Part shown: piece after piece, positions 63,952-64,000 of the stretch
Layout: each line of letters opens with the position of its first letter
How positions within the stretch are numbered: the first letter of the stretch is position 1
From: Allacma fusca
Lineage: Eukaryota; Arthropoda; Collembola; Symphypleona; Sminthuridae
Assembly: GCA_947179485.1 (NCBI GenBank)
Contig: OX359250.1
Location: 4,919,661-4,983,660, forward strand
Reading direction: 5' to 3'
Length of the DNA stretch: 64,000 bases
The notes under the pieces: model-generated
The model's input: only the letters and a program-made list of their open reading frames with translations
What the model was told of the DNA's origin: nothing
The model's database searches: none
Program-made: the position numbers and the translations under genes

Positions 63952-64000
63952 CTGAAAATTAACTTCTGTCTTAGATTTCTTGTTTTCTGTTGTTTCTAAA

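Overview
The window is nuclear DNA of an animal, most likely an arthropod. Coding sequence is split by GT-AG introns, intergenic DNA is AT-rich, and there are many short non-autonomous DNA transposons. The encoded proteins (m-AAA protease, 2-oxoglutarate dehydrogenase, VDAC, Dullard phosphatase, a reeler/DOMON/cytochrome b561 protein, a nucleolin/Modulo-like RRM protein) look invertebrate. My guess is a hexapod, possibly a springtail, but nothing in the window proves this. No rRNA, convincing tRNA or CRISPR array was seen.

Layout. 1-6.4 kb: AFG3L2-type mitochondrial m-AAA protease (+, 12 coding exons resolved). 6.4-11.2 kb: repeat-rich spacer with a complete 1.26-kb hAT-like element (8337-9599, perfect 8-bp target duplication). 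11.2-15.8 kb: an unrecognised multi-exon gene (+) with a decayed duplicate of part of its last exon just downstream. 16-18.6 kb: spacer with a pogo/Tigger-like MITE. 18.6-21.3 kb: nucleolin/Modulo-like RNA-binding protein with a polyacidic tail (-, 6 exons). 22.8-24.7 kb: CTDNEP1/Dullard phosphatase (+, first coding exon not found). 28.6-35.3 kb: reeler-DOMON-cytochrome b561 protein of the FRRS1/SDR2 family (-, 11 exons). 39.3-47.7 kb: 2-oxoglutarate dehydrogenase E1 (+, 12 exons per transcript), with two alternative versions of exon 3 at the place where vertebrate OGDH has mutually exclusive exons. 48.5-49.8 kb: VDAC/porin (-, 5 coding exons), convergent with OGDH. 50-60 kb: gene-poor DNA with a second copy of the TATCCG-type hAT-like element (55617-57631) containing a large inverted repeat, and another candidate element (58403-58926). 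60.3-64 kb: part of a CACTA/EnSpm-like transposon that runs off the window. It has a decayed transposase gene and, on the same strand, an intact spliced gene for a DUF4806-type protein, whose first intron carries a third kind of hAT-like MITE (61544-61924).

The genes are ordinary single-copy eukaryotic loci, not an operon. Three of them (AFG3L2, OGDH, VDAC) encode mitochondrial proteins, which may be chance. The strongest points for follow-up are the OGDH alternative exons with a foldback repeat just upstream, the TATCCG hAT-like family, and the transposase/DUF4806 gene pair.
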